In this document: positions 1 through 8,017 of the stretch, one piece after another | How the letters are laid out: each line of letters opens with the position of its first letter | How positions within the stretch are numbered: the stretch's first letter is position 1 | NCBI RefSeq assembly: GCF_044454545.1 | Contig: NZ_JBITDV010000013.1 | Span: forward strand, 248,001-312,000 | DNA: 64,000 nt | From: Cryptosporangium sp044454545 | GTDB taxonomy: Bacteria > Actinomycetota > Actinomycetes > Mycobacteriales > Cryptosporangiaceae | Direction: 5' to 3' | Notes under the pieces: model-generated | Database searches by the model: none | What the model saw: the letters and a program-made list of their open reading frames with translations, nothing else | What the model was told of the DNA's origin: nothing | Translations under genes and position numbers: made by a program

Positions 1-210
1 CCGTCCTGCTCTTGCGGTGCCGCCTCGCACGTCCTGACGTTCACCGGCGCAGCGTCGAGGTGTCGCGCGGTGGTTCATCACCGGTCGGCCTCGCGCTGCG
101 CGGACGCTCGCGGCCTCGAATGCGGTCAGGATGCCGTGGTCGGGCCGTTCTCCCGGCGTGTGCGGGTGAAGGATTCGAACCGCTGAGCCGCCGCGACACG
201 TACGCCGGTC
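1..210. other. no gene supported
   Basis: No coding region with convincing composition or homology is visible. Bases 168-181 resemble the T-arm of a reverse-oriented tRNA (GAAGGATTCGAACC), but no acceptor stem or anticodon arm can be folded around it, so no tRNA is called. Confidence 0.4.
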
Positions 211-507
211 TCAGCCTGACAGGAGGCAGCCGGCGCTGGCGAGGTTCCTCCCTATCCGGTTCCACTGGGCGGTCCAGTACTGGTAGTCGTCGTAGCTGCC
301 GTACGCGGCCTCGATGTAGCCTTCGTTGAAGTAGAAATTGTAGAGTCCGAAGAAATACTGCTGGTTCTGGTAGGCATTGTCCGACAGCGCCTGCAGTGTA
401 TTGCAGCTCACCGGCTGCGCTTCGGCGGGGCTTGCGAATGCTACCGAGATGCCGATCGCGATCGTAGTCACAGCTAGGCCGAGACGGCCAAGAACTTTCG
501 ACCTCAT
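211..507 (-). CDS. small secreted protein, unrecognised
   Basis: A 98-residue protein of no family I recognise. Residues 1-30 form a clear Sec signal peptide: a basic MRSK start, a hydrophobic core (LAVTTIAIGISVAFA) and a likely AEA cleavage site before Q31. The mature part of about 68 residues is rich in Tyr, Asn and Gln (YGSYDDYQYW). It has just two cysteines (C35 and C94), which could close one disulfide after export. The start is supported by GGAGAGAGG nine bases upstream (517-525 on the reverse strand). It stands alone; three 11-base-spaced direct repeats lie about 120 bases upstream. Export is seen in the sequence, and its role is unknown. Confidence 0.75.
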   Translation of the reverse strand: MRSKVLGRLGLAVTTIAIGISVAFASPAEAQPVSCNTLQALSDNAYQNQQYFFGLYNFYFNEGYIEAAYGSYDDYQYWTAQWNRIGRNLASAGCLLSG

Positions 508-628
508 TCGCGGTTACCTCTCTCCGGTTGTCACCGATTCTGTCGTGCGGAACGAACCTGCTGACTGATGCAATTCGGTCCGTGACTCGAAGGGTGAAGG
601 TTTGCGCGGGAGAGAATCCCACCAGTCG

Positions 629-661
629 CTGAAGCGGACCTGAAACGGCGCTGAAGTGGTC
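629..661 (-). promoter_or_regulatory. three heptamer direct repeats with 11-base period (SARP/OmpR-like site)
   Basis: On the forward strand CTGAAGC, CTGAAAC and CTGAAGT start at 629, 640 and 651, each followed by a four-base GGNN spacer. Heptamers repeated every 11 bases are the known binding pattern of SARP and OmpR-type winged-helix activators. The site lies about 120 bases upstream of the exported protein ending at 211, in a 376-base interval (508-883) that otherwise holds no gene. Two SARP-like regulators are encoded at 35488-41852, but any link to this site is inference. Confidence 0.45.
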
Positions 662-883
662 CGGAGGGGCGTCGTTCTTCGCGATCGAGGTTGGCACCCG
701 CACCGCGCACCGGCTCGGCGTCACCGCTCGCACCGACGGGTCTGGGCCACCCGGCAGGCCCGGAACCTGCTGAGGAACCCGGCGAGCGCGCCACGCAAGT
801 CGGCTACCTCGTGCGGATCGGGCCGCCCCGCGGGCGGCGGCCCGAATCGGCCGCCGCCGCGTCCTCGGTGGACTGATCATGTG

Positions 884-2422
884 CTACTCGGTGCAGGTGA
901 GGTCGGCCGTGGGAAGGTTGCCGGTGGCGAGGTAGGCGTTGACGGCGAGGTCGACGCAGTTGGAGCCACGGAAGAGGTAGATGCCGTGGTCGCGGGCGCC
1001 GGCCAGGGTGATCATGCGGGAGCCGCTGAGGTCGCGGTGCATGGCCTGGCCCATCTCGAGGATGGCGTTGACTTCACCAGCGGCTTGGACGACCAGCGCC
1101 GGCACGCCGTTGCGGATCCGGATCGGGTGTTGCTGCGGCGGGTTCGGCCAGAACGTACACGGGGTGATGTTGCTGCCGAGCGGGCCGAACAGGGGTGCCG
1201 TGGCACGAGCCGCCTCGACGTCGCGCCAGGTCGTCTCCACGTCGCGGGTCGTCGTGGTATCGCCGCATTGTACGGCGGTCGCGGCGCTGCGCTCGACCGA
1301 GTTCCGACCGGTGAGCTGGCCGGCGAGGGTGGTCGCGAGCGCCTCGGTCGGTTCGGCGCTGCCGGTGTCGGCCGCCTGCTCGAAGACGCGAACCGTGGCG
1401 GCGAGCTCGAGGGCGTTGTCCTCACTGTCGTCGATGAGCAGGTTGACGATCACGCCCGGGATGACGGTGTCGTCGACCAGGTAGGGGCCTACGTGGAGCG
1501 GCTTGCGCGCGGCGGCCTGATAGACCCGCTGCACGGTGGCCAGCACCCTCTCCGGCGTCGAGCCGAGGTGGAGTTGGTCGTCGTGCTGGGCGGCCAGTTG
1601 CGCCCACTGTCGTAGGGCTACCTCGCGGCGGAGGGCCACGGTGCGGTCGCTCAGGATGGTGACGCCGGGGCGGTCGGGGTCGATAACGCTGTCGAGCACG
1701 ATCCGGCCGGCCTGTTGCGGGAACTGCTGGATGTACTGGGCGCCGAGGTAACTTCCCTGCGAGTAGCCGAGGAACGACAGCTTCGGTGCGCCGAGCGCGG
1801 CCCGGATGACGTCCATGTCGCGGGCGGCGTTCGCGGTCGTCGCGAACGGCAGAACGTCGGCGTTGGTCCGGCCGCACCGGCGGGCGAGGTCCTTGGACAG
1901 CGCGACCATCCGGTTGAAGCTTTCGCGGTCGGTGCCGGCGGAGCGCGGCAGCCAGCTGGCCGGCCAGCCGCAGTCGATCGGAGAACTGCGGCCGGAGAAG
2001 CGGATGTCCATGCCGATGATGTCGAATTTCGCTCCGGTCGCGCCCATCCCTTGGCGGGCCAGCGGCACAGTGGACAGCACCGGGTTGGCCGGGCCGCCCA
2101 GGTTGAAGATGAGCGGCCCGGCATACCTGGCAGTGTCGGTGGCTTTGCTGCGGGCAACGGCGACCGTAATCGTGCGCCCGCGCGGCCGGGTGTAGTCGAG
2201 TGGCACTCGGATGTCCGCGCACTGCACGCCGGCTTCGTCCAGCGCGCGGCCCTCGGTGTCGTCGGTGCCGTGCTGGCAGGACTTCCACTCGACGCGTTGA
2301 TGGTGGAACCGCGTGAGCCCGGCGTCGGGGGCGTCGGTGCCGGCGTACGCGATGGGAGTAATGGCGAATACGGCCGAGGCGACCAGTGCGGCGCCGAGGA
2401 TCGAGGTGCGTCGTGTGTTCAT
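884..2422 (-). CDS. secreted alpha/beta hydrolase, tripeptidyl aminopeptidase (TAP) family
   Basis: Probable exported serine peptidase of the TAP/proline iminopeptidase family, which removes short peptides from substrate N-termini outside the cell. From the start at 2422 (GGAGA six bases upstream) the protein has 512 residues. The signal peptide is MNTRRTSILGAALVAS...AYA. The nucleophile elbow is GYSQGS, and the TAP C-terminal domain carries the His in GARDHG. The loop that normally supplies the catalytic Asp (compare STGDPRTP in the paralog at 53046) reads AAGEVNAI here, so Glu may replace Asp. It lies 22 bases downstream of the ABC permease and probably shares its transcript. The paralog at 53046-54641 has a similar layout. 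Family confident, substrate unknown. Confidence 0.85.
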   Translation of the reverse strand: MNTRRTSILGAALVASAVFAITPIAYAGTDAPDAGLTRFHHQRVEWKSCQHGTDDTEGRALDEAGVQCADIRVPLDYTRPRGRTITVAVARSKATDTARYAGPLIFNLGGPANPVLSTVPLARQGMGATGAKFDIIGMDIRFSGRSSPIDCGWPASWLPRSAGTDRESFNRMVALSKDLARRCGRTNADVLPFATTANAARDMDVIRAALGAPKLSFLGYSQGSYLGAQYIQQFPQQAGRIVLDSVIDPDRPGVTILSDRTVALRREVALRQWAQLAAQHDDQLHLGSTPERVLATVQRVYQAAARKPLHVGPYLVDDTVIPGVIVNLLIDDSEDNALELAATVRVFEQAADTGSAEPTEALATTLAGQLTGRNSVERSAATAVQCGDTTTTRDVETTWRDVEAARATAPLFGPLGSNITPCTFWPNPPQQHPIRIRNGVPALVVQAAGEVNAILEMGQAMHRDLSGSRMITLAGARDHGIYLFRGSNCVDLAVNAYLATGNLPTADLTCTE

Positions 2423-2444
2423 CAAGGTCTCCGGTACGGGAGGG

Positions 2445-3248
2445 TCAGACGTCGCTGCGGCGCAACCGCCACGCGGCAAGTCCGAGGAAGATCGCGGTGT
2501 AGAGGCAGAACAGACCGAAGCCGGTCCACGGGGTCAGCGCGAGCGGATCCTGGTGGATCTGGCTGACCGCCGCGCCCGCCGGGGTCGGCAGATACCGGTA
2601 GGAGCTGTCCGACACCGAGTTCGGGAGCAGCCCGAGCACGAGCTGCGGGGCGAACATCAGACCGAACAGCGCCGAGATCCCGCCAGCGGTGTTGCGGATC
2701 AGAGCACCCAGTCCGAGGCCGAGCAGACCTACCGCCGTGAGGAACAGCGCGCTGCCGAGCACGGCGCGCAACACGCCGGGATCGCCGAGGCCCGCGTCGA
2801 GGTGCTGGCCGGACAGGATCGACTGGCCGGCAACGAACGCGGCCAGGACGGCCGGGACGCAGACCACGGCGGTGCTGAGCGCGAACGCGATCGCCTTTCC
2901 CCACAGGAGAGGCAGGCGGCGGGGCACGGCGGCCAGACTGACCCGGATCGACCCGGTCGCGTACTCGCCGGTGACGAACAGCACGCCCAACACACCGATC
3001 GCGAACTGGGCCAGCTGCACGCCGGCGAGGCTGATCGCGGTGGCGTCGAATGCGGACGGATCCGCGGGCGGGCGGGCGACGCGCAGCGTGGCGTAGGCGA
3101 GGCCCACGCCGACCACCAGCACGACGGTGGTCAGCAGGCACCAAATCGTGGACGGCAGCGAACGCAGCTTCGTCCATTCCGAGTGAACGACGCGCACCTG
3201 ACCGACCTGCTGCTTGGCCCGGTAGGCGGGCAGAACGATGCTGGTCAC
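2445..3248 (-). CDS. ABC-2 type transporter permease
   Basis: Membrane subunit of an ABC exporter, 267 residues, with about six hydrophobic segments (for example TTVVLVVGVGLAY, AIAFALSTAVVCVPAVLAAFVAG, LFLTAVGLLGLGLGALI and LFCLYTAIFLGLAAW). This is the architecture of ABC-2/NatB-like permeases that pair with a separate ATPase. It starts with GTG at 3248, overlapping the stop of the ATPase gene by four bases, which implies translational coupling. The ATPase, permease and TAP hydrolase form one leftward operon, divergent from the sensor kinase. In actinobacteria such exporters next to DesK/NarL pairs often export peptides or antibiotics; the substrate here is unknown. Confidence 0.88.
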   Translation of the reverse strand: MTSIVLPAYRAKQQVGQVRVVHSEWTKLRSLPSTIWCLLTTVVLVVGVGLAYATLRVARPPADPSAFDATAISLAGVQLAQFAIGVLGVLFVTGEYATGSIRVSLAAVPRRLPLLWGKAIAFALSTAVVCVPAVLAAFVAGQSILSGQHLDAGLGDPGVLRAVLGSALFLTAVGLLGLGLGALIRNTAGGISALFGLMFAPQLVLGLLPNSVSDSSYRYLPTPAGAAVSQIHQDPLALTPWTGFGLFCLYTAIFLGLAAWRLRRSDV

Positions 3249-4165
3249 GATGACGCCCCCACAGTGTGTGCCCGGTACTCGACCGCGTCGCGGGTCAGAT
3301 CGATGAAGGCCTCTTCCAGCGAGACCGGCTGTGCCGTGAGCTCGAGCAGGGTGATGCCGGCCGTACCGGCGGCGAGGCCGATCTGGTCGGTGGTCAGTCC
3401 GGACACGGTCAGCGCCGCATCCGGGCCGGACGACACCTCGACGTCCTCAGCGCGGAGCCGGGCGACGAGCGCGTCCGGGTCGGTGGTGCGCACCCGCACG
3501 ACGCTGCGCCCCCGGGTCCGAAGAAAATCCGCCATGCCGGTGTCGGCGATCAGGCGGCCGTTCCCGATGACGACGAGGTGCTGTGCGGTGAGCGCCATCT
3601 CGTTCATGAGGTGCGAGGAGACGAAGACCGTGCGACCTTCGGCGGCCAGGCTCCCCAGCAGGGCGCGCACCCAGCGGATGCCTTCCGTGTCGAGGCCGTT
3701 GAGCGGCTCGTCGAGGATGATCGTGCGGGGGTCGCCGAGCAGGGCCGTGGCGATGCCGAGCCGCTGGCTCATGCCGAGCGAGAATTTGCCGGCCCGCCGC
3801 CGTGCCACATCGGACAGTCCGACCGCGTCGATGACCTCGTCGACGCGCGAGCGCCGGATCCCGTTCGTCTGGGCCAGCGCGAGCAAGTGGTGGAACGCGC
3901 TGCGGCCCGGGTGGATCGAGCGTGCCTCCAGCAGCGCGCCGGCCTCGTGCAGCGGTGCGCGGTGTTCTCGGTAGGGTTTGCCGTTCACCAGCACCGAGCC
4001 GCTCGTCGGCGCGTCCAACCCGAGGATCATCCGCATCGTGGTCGACTTGCCGGCGCCGTTCGGGCCGAGGAAGCCGGTCACCACGCCGGGACGGACGGTG
4101 AAGCTCAGCCCATCGACGGCGAGCTGGTCACCGTACCGTTTCGTCAACTGCCGTGCCTCGATCAC
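3245..4165 (-). CDS. ABC transporter ATP-binding protein
   Basis: ATPase subunit of the exporter, 306 residues. Walker A is GPNGAGKS (about residue 35), the signature is LSLGMSQR-like (FSLGMSQRLG), and Walker B is TIILDEPLNGLD, followed by the H-loop SSHLMNE. The C-terminal 85 residues form the extra domain typical of multidrug/bacitracin-type ABC-2 ATPases (BcrA/CcmA-like). It starts with GTG at 4165. The 120-base gap to the divergent kinase gene must hold both promoters. Function is confident as the energy-coupling subunit for the adjacent permease. Confidence 0.92.
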   Translation of the reverse strand: MIEARQLTKRYGDQLAVDGLSFTVRPGVVTGFLGPNGAGKSTTMRMILGLDAPTSGSVLVNGKPYREHRAPLHEAGALLEARSIHPGRSAFHHLLALAQTNGIRRSRVDEVIDAVGLSDVARRRAGKFSLGMSQRLGIATALLGDPRTIILDEPLNGLDTEGIRWVRALLGSLAAEGRTVFVSSHLMNEMALTAQHLVVIGNGRLIADTGMADFLRTRGRSVVRVRTTDPDALVARLRAEDVEVSSGPDAALTVSGLTTDQIGLAAGTAGITLLELTAQPVSLEEAFIDLTRDAVEYRAHTVGASS

Positions 4166-4285
4166 CGTGTTCGCTCCTTCGTGTGTGTCTGGGGAACACG
4201 CTGCCCGTGCATGGCCGCGCCGTCAGTGGGGCGACCGGCCTCGCCGACGTGGGGTTTTCCCCACCCCGGAAGGTGGGAGCGCCTG

Positions 4286-5581
4286 ATGGCCGGTCGAGGC
4301 TCGGATGCCTACGGTGGACGCATGCCCGGCGTGCGGTTCGTCAGTCCGCTGGTGGCACCACGCACCTGGCGGGCGACGTTCCACGCGGTGGCCGGGATGT
4401 TCCTCGGCGTGACGACGGGTGGCGCGCTGTGGTTCTTGGGTGTGTTGTGGTGGGCCGCCGTCTACAGCCTGGTCGACGGGCCGATCGGCAACCCGCTGCT
4501 TCCGGTGGTGTATCTGGCGACGGCCGTCCTCGGCCCGCTGGCCTTGCTACCGTGCGCGCGGTTCTTCGGCGGGCTCCAACGGGAGCGGTTCCGGGCCCTG
4601 CTCGGAGTCGGCATCGCCGCGCCGAGGCACGACCCGGCCGGCGCGGGGTGGCAGCGGGTCCTTCGGACGTGGACCACCGGCTCGAACTGGCGGCAGCTCA
4701 CCTACCACCTGCTTGCCCCGCTGTTGGGTGGTCTCGGCGGCATCGCTGTCGTGCTGTGCTGGTCGGCGCTCCTGCTCGCGGCGCTCTGGGGTGGGCGGGT
4801 GTCCGGCACCTGGTACGTCCTGTGGTTCGGTGCCGCCACGGCGTTGCTGTTCGCCGCACCGTGGGTCGCACGCGGCGTCGCGGCGGCGGACACGGTCCTG
4901 GCTCGACAGCTGCTCGGTCCCGGTCGGGCCGACGAACTCGCGGAGCGCGTCGAGTCGCTCGCGCGCAGCCGAGCCGACTTGGTCAACGCGGCCGACGCCG
5001 AGCGCAGGCGGATCGAACGCGACCTCCACGACGGCGTCCAGCAGCGCCTCGTCTCGCTGGCGATGAATCTCGGCATGGCCCGCCTCGCCTTCGCCGACCA
5101 GCCACCGGAGATCGTCGAGGTCATCGCTACGGCACACGACGAGGCCACGGCCGCACTTTCCGAACTGGGTGACTTCGTCCGCGGCCTCCATCCGGCCGTG
5201 CTCAACCACCGCGGGCTCGCCGCGGCGCTCTCCGGCGTTGCCGCCCGGGCACCGCTGCCGGTGAAACTCCGGGTGGAGGTCGCGCAGCGCTGTTCGCCGA
5301 GCATCGAGGCGATCGCCTACTTCGCCGTGTCCGAGGCGTTGACGAACGTCGCCAAGCACGCGAAGGCGAGCCGAGCCGATGTCGTGGCGGAGCGCGTCGA
5401 CGACCGGTTGATCCTCACGGTGACCGACGACGGACACGGCGGCGCATCGATCGACGGCGCCGGCACCGGCACCGGCCTGCGCGGGTTGGCGCAGCGGGCG
5501 GCGGCCGTCGACGGGAGTATCACTGTGGTGAGTCCGCCCGGCGGGCCTACGACCGTTACGTTGGACGTCCCATGCGAGTAG
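4286..5581 (+). CDS. DesK-type sensor histidine kinase
   Basis: Membrane sensor kinase of the HisKA_3 (NarL-partner) class, 431 residues. Four hydrophobic segments fill roughly residues 30-210. They are followed by the phospho-acceptor motif ERDLHDGVQQ (about residue 245), an N-box-like EALTNVAKHAKAS and the ATP-lid DDGHGGAS with a GLRGLAQR G-box. The start at 4286 has GGTGGGAG six bases upstream; ATG at 4322 is the alternative (419 residues). The last ten bases overlap the regulator gene, so kinase and regulator are coupled. It is divergent from the ABC exporter, which is the likely target. The signal is unknown; a paralogous kinase is at 55393. Confidence 0.9.
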   Translation: MAGRGSDAYGGRMPGVRFVSPLVAPRTWRATFHAVAGMFLGVTTGGALWFLGVLWWAAVYSLVDGPIGNPLLPVVYLATAVLGPLALLPCARFFGGLQRERFRALLGVGIAAPRHDPAGAGWQRVLRTWTTGSNWRQLTYHLLAPLLGGLGGIAVVLCWSALLLAALWGGRVSGTWYVLWFGAATALLFAAPWVARGVAAADTVLARQLLGPGRADELAERVESLARSRADLVNAADAERRRIERDLHDGVQQRLVSLAMNLGMARLAFADQPPEIVEVIATAHDEATAALSELGDFVRGLHPAVLNHRGLAAALSGVAARAPLPVKLRVEVAQRCSPSIEAIAYFAVSEALTNVAKHAKASRADVVAERVDDRLILTVTDDGHGGASIDGAGTGTGLRGLAQRAAAVDGSITVVSPPGGPTTVTLDVPCE

Positions 5582-6213
5582 TGCTAGCCGAAGATTCCGT
5601 CCTGCTGCGGGCCGGTCTGACCAAGCTGCTCACCGACGGCGGCTTCGAGGTGGTCGCCGCGGTGCCCGACGCCGACCAGTTGTTGGCCGCGGTCGACGAG
5701 CACCGGCCCGACGTCGTCGTGGTCGACGTCCGGATGCCTCCGACCCACACCGACGAGGGCATCCGCGCCGCGCTCGTCATCCGCAGGCAATACCCGAGGA
5801 TAGCGTTGTGTGTGCTCTCCCAATACGTGGAGGAAACCTACGCCACCGACCTGCTCTCGGTCGACACGAGCGGCGTGGGATACCTGCTGAAGGACCGCGT
5901 GGCCCAGGTGTCGGACTTCCTCGACGCGCTGCGCCGGGTCGCTGCGGGCGGCACCGCCCTCGACCCCGAGGTGGTCGCCCAGTTGCTCGTGCGCCGCCGC
6001 GACGACCCACTCGTGAGCCTCACCCCACGTGAGCACGACGTGATGCGGCTGATGGCCGAGGGCCGCTCCAACAACGGCATCACCAAGGTGCTGAAGGTCA
6101 GCAACAGCGCGGTCGAGAAATACGTGAGCAACATCTTCACCAAGCTCGATCTGCCACCCACCGACACCGACCACCGCCGGGTGCTGGCCGTGCTCAAATT
6201 CCTCGGGGCGTAA
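5572..6213 (+). CDS. NarL/LuxR-type response regulator
   Basis: DNA-binding response regulator, 213 residues, partner of the overlapping kinase. The receiver domain (1-120) shows the acidic pocket (LAEDS), phospho-acceptor Asp in VVVVDVRMPP, and switch Lys in YLLKDRV. The C-terminal LuxR helix-turn-helix is LTPREHDVMRLMAEGRSNNG followed by a recognition helix with SAVEKYVSNIFTKL. It most likely controls the divergent exporter/hydrolase operon and possibly its own gene. The paralogous regulator at 54758 has the same organisation. About 250 bases separate its stop from the terminator of the convergent peptide gene. That gap contains a protein-like stretch (VEVLQAVGYCAHEP) but no complete gene. 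Confidence 0.93.
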   Translation: MRVVLAEDSVLLRAGLTKLLTDGGFEVVAAVPDADQLLAAVDEHRPDVVVVDVRMPPTHTDEGIRAALVIRRQYPRIALCVLSQYVEETYATDLLSVDTSGVGYLLKDRVAQVSDFLDALRRVAAGGTALDPEVVAQLLVRRRDDPLVSLTPREHDVMRLMAEGRSNNGITKVLKVSNSAVEKYVSNIFTKLDLPPTDTDHRRVLAVLKFLGA

Positions 6214-6466
6214 CCGGCATCCTTCGGTGGTCCCGGGCCGTCACGCGCGCGACCGTCGCCGCCCGGTCCGCTGGCCCACGACCGGCGCAACTTCCCCGTG
6301 ATGAGCGGCAACGATGCGGATCGGTGGAGGTGTTGCAGGCGGTGGGCTACTGCGCCCACGAACCGGCGACCCGGTTGCTGTGGTGCGATGCCCGCGACGA
6401 CGAGTGGGAGCGGCAGCGCGCGGCGACGCTCGGACTGCCCTCGGGAGGCTGGACACAGCACGAAGC

Positions 6467-6491
6467 GGCCCGGAGCGGGGTGCTCCGGGCC
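6467..6491 (-). terminator. hairpin terminator of the Tyr/Asp/Cys peptide gene
   Basis: Perfect 10-base inverted repeat GGCCCGGAGC / GCTCCGGGCC around a five-base loop, 20 bases past the peptide stop at 6511. The same GGCCCGGA stem follows the paralogous peptide gene at 57680-57709. Confidence 0.7.
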
Positions 6492-6510
6492 TCCTCGTTG
6501 TCTACCGTGC

Positions 6511-6636
6511 TCAGCTGCAGTAGCTGTAGTCCCAGCAGTCGTTGTAGTGGCGCTTCTTGTGGTGGCGGCGACGCGGGCGGCAGTCGTAGTCGTACGAGTC
6601 GTTGCAGTCGTACGAGTAGTCGTAGCAGTCGCTCAT
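6511..6636 (-). CDS. Tyr/Asp/Cys-rich 41-residue peptide, copy 1 (novel)
   Basis: A small gene I do not recognise. The peptide falls into three blocks: an acidic aromatic N-terminus (MSDCYDYSYDCNDSYDYDC), a strongly basic hinge (RPRRRHHKKRH), and an acidic aromatic tail (YNDCWDYSYCS). It has eight Tyr, eight Asp, five Cys and one Trp, and no signal peptide or membrane segment. The reality of the gene rests on four points: GGAGG nine bases before the ATG, a hairpin terminator just after the stop, a near-identical second gene at 57725-57856, and a leader conserved between the two. Cys could bind metal or form disulfides, and Tyr/Cys could be modified; a leaderless RiPP-like peptide, a self-assembling peptide or a metal buffer are all possible. 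Function unknown. Confidence 0.72.
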   Translation of the reverse strand: MSDCYDYSYDCNDSYDYDCRPRRRHHKKRHYNDCWDYSYCS

Positions 6637-6761
6637 GTCGTCCAGCCTCCGAAGTGTGTTCCGCGGGGTGTTTCCCCGTCCTGGGACCAGGTTCGCGCGG
6701 AACGGGTTCGGGCTCGATCGGCTGCGTGACGCGTGGAATGTTCGGCTCGCGACACTCGCTC
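6637..6761 (-). promoter_or_regulatory. conserved 125-base leader of peptide gene, copy 1
   Basis: Read on the reverse strand, this block runs from GAGCGAGTGT to the base before the ATG. It matches the block at 57857-57981 with the same total length and only scattered substitutions. It contains an AACCGAAC/TTC-like element near the far end, a CGGGG-loop-CCCCG hairpin (6664-6678), then GGAGG and CTGGACGAC before the start. It probably holds the promoter and a 5-prime UTR hairpin near the ribosome site. No -35/-10 pair is clear enough to name. Confidence 0.55.
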
Positions 6762-6821
6762 ACGCCGCTGGTCGGGCTCGTGAGTGGCCGGACTCAGGTG
6801 GCAACGGGTGAGGGATCGCGA

Positions 6822-7916
6822 TCAGGGGCGAACTGCCGAACTGTCGCCGAGGATCTGGTACTCGCCGCCGCACGACTCGGCCAGGGTAGGGCCGAACAGC
6901 GCGGCCGGGGTGTAGGCACCGGGCTTGCCCTCTCCGTCGAGCAGCCGCCGGACGATTTCGGCGGGCACCGTGCCCGTCCATGCCTGGGCTTCGCCGACGC
7001 GCAGCCAGCCCTCGCGCATGCTGCCGTCGGCCCACTCGATGACGGCGTGGCCCCACGAGTGCTCCCGCGGTTTGGGTGCCGCTTTGAACCGGACCGCGGC
7101 CAGCCTCCGGCGTGCGAAGGCGCGCATCGGGGCGATGTTCAGCAGGGCGGTGGCCGCCGGGAGGACCGCGCGTACGACCGGCGACGCCGGGGCCTCGCTG
7201 GAGGCGGAGACCACGTTTGCGGCACCGCTGGCCCGCTGGGCGGCCATCAGTTCGCCGAGTGGCATGCTCGCCGTGGTGACGGTCGAACCGTCGGGCAGGA
7301 CGAGCCGGATCGGGTCGCCGGCGAGCTTGTCGGGCACGAGTCGGCCATTTTGGTACCGCCGGCCCTGGAACCTCCTGCCGCCCTCAAACCCGGGCAGGCC
7401 CTCCACGAGGGTGCCCGCGAGCGCGTCGCCAACGAGGCCGGCCTCGACGGTCAGCGAGGGCACCATGTCGACTCGGACCCGCTGCGGGATCGGCCGCCCT
7501 TCGCACAGCTTCGCCACGACGCTCTCGGTGGCCGTCACGCCGAAGCCGGCACCGGTCACGGCGGCGCGCCCGGCGGCCGCGAAATCGTCGCCGCGGCCGA
7601 GGGTCGCCGACACCGCGGCGAGGTCGTTCGCCAGGTCGAGGTAGTCGCTGGACGGCAGGCACGCGTCCAGCAGCGACGCGGCGGTCTCGGTGAACGGCCC
7701 GATCGTGTTCACGACCACCGTCGGCCGTTCCCGCCGGATCGCGTCCGCGGTCTCGCCGACGGATCCGGCCACCACCGTCGGCAAGCCGTTCGCCGCGGCC
7801 ATCAGCCGTCCGGCGTCGCGCCCGACCAGAACCGGCCTGATGCCCCGGTGGTGCAGTTCGGCAGCGATCGCCCCCGCGCTGCGGCCGGTCCCGCCAAGAA
7901 TCCACACAACTGTCAT
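6822..7916 (-). CDS. saccharopine-dehydrogenase-like NAD(P)-binding oxidoreductase
   Basis: A 364-residue protein with an N-terminal Rossmann fold (VWILGGTGRSAGAIAAEL, then a VLVGRD strand) and the saccharopine dehydrogenase/trans-acting enoyl reductase-like body. Related proteins are NAD(P)-dependent oxidoreductases of uncharacterised substrate in actinobacteria. It is divergent from the TetR gene at 8018. CGTGTCAT elements lie across its start and in the shared intergenic region, so TetR control is likely. The exact reaction is unknown. Confidence 0.75.
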   Translation of the reverse strand: MTVVWILGGTGRSAGAIAAELHHRGIRPVLVGRDAGRLMAAANGLPTVVAGSVGETADAIRRERPTVVVNTIGPFTETAASLLDACLPSSDYLDLANDLAAVSATLGRGDDFAAAGRAAVTGAGFGVTATESVVAKLCEGRPIPQRVRVDMVPSLTVEAGLVGDALAGTLVEGLPGFEGGRRFQGRRYQNGRLVPDKLAGDPIRLVLPDGSTVTTASMPLGELMAAQRASGAANVVSASSEAPASPVVRAVLPAATALLNIAPMRAFARRRLAAVRFKAAPKPREHSWGHAVIEWADGSMREGWLRVGEAQAWTGTVPAEIVRRLLDGEGKPGAYTPAALFGPTLAESCGGEYQILGDSSAVRP

Positions 7917-7954
7917 GACACGGCTCCGCCCTGGTGTGGCGAGCGTCCGGTGAC

Positions 7955-8002
7955 GACACGCCGTGTCATCACTGTACTGCTGATGGCATGACGTGTCATC
8001 AC
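7955..8002. promoter_or_regulatory. candidate TetR operator sites
   Basis: The 101-base divergent gap carries GACACG-C-CGTGTC (7955-7967) and ATGAC-GT-GTCAT (7988-7999). The 11-mer CGTGTCATCAC occurs twice, 30 bases apart (7962 and 7992), and its core recurs inverted at the start of the oxidoreductase gene (7915-7922). Three-turn spacing suits two dimers on one face. The adjacent TetR protein is the natural ligand, by inference. Confidence 0.55.
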
Positions 8003-8017
8003 GAGTAGGATTCAGGG

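Noticed and set aside
168..183. tRNA T-arm-like sequence (GAAGGATTCGAACC)
   Set aside because: No acceptor stem, CCA end or anticodon arm can be placed around it; a chance match or a very short remnant.
6324..6480. protein-like forward frame reading VEVLQAVGYCAHEPATRLLW
   Set aside because: Plausible residues, but no ribosome site, no natural stop (the frame continues through the peptide terminator and antisense genes) and no recognisable family.
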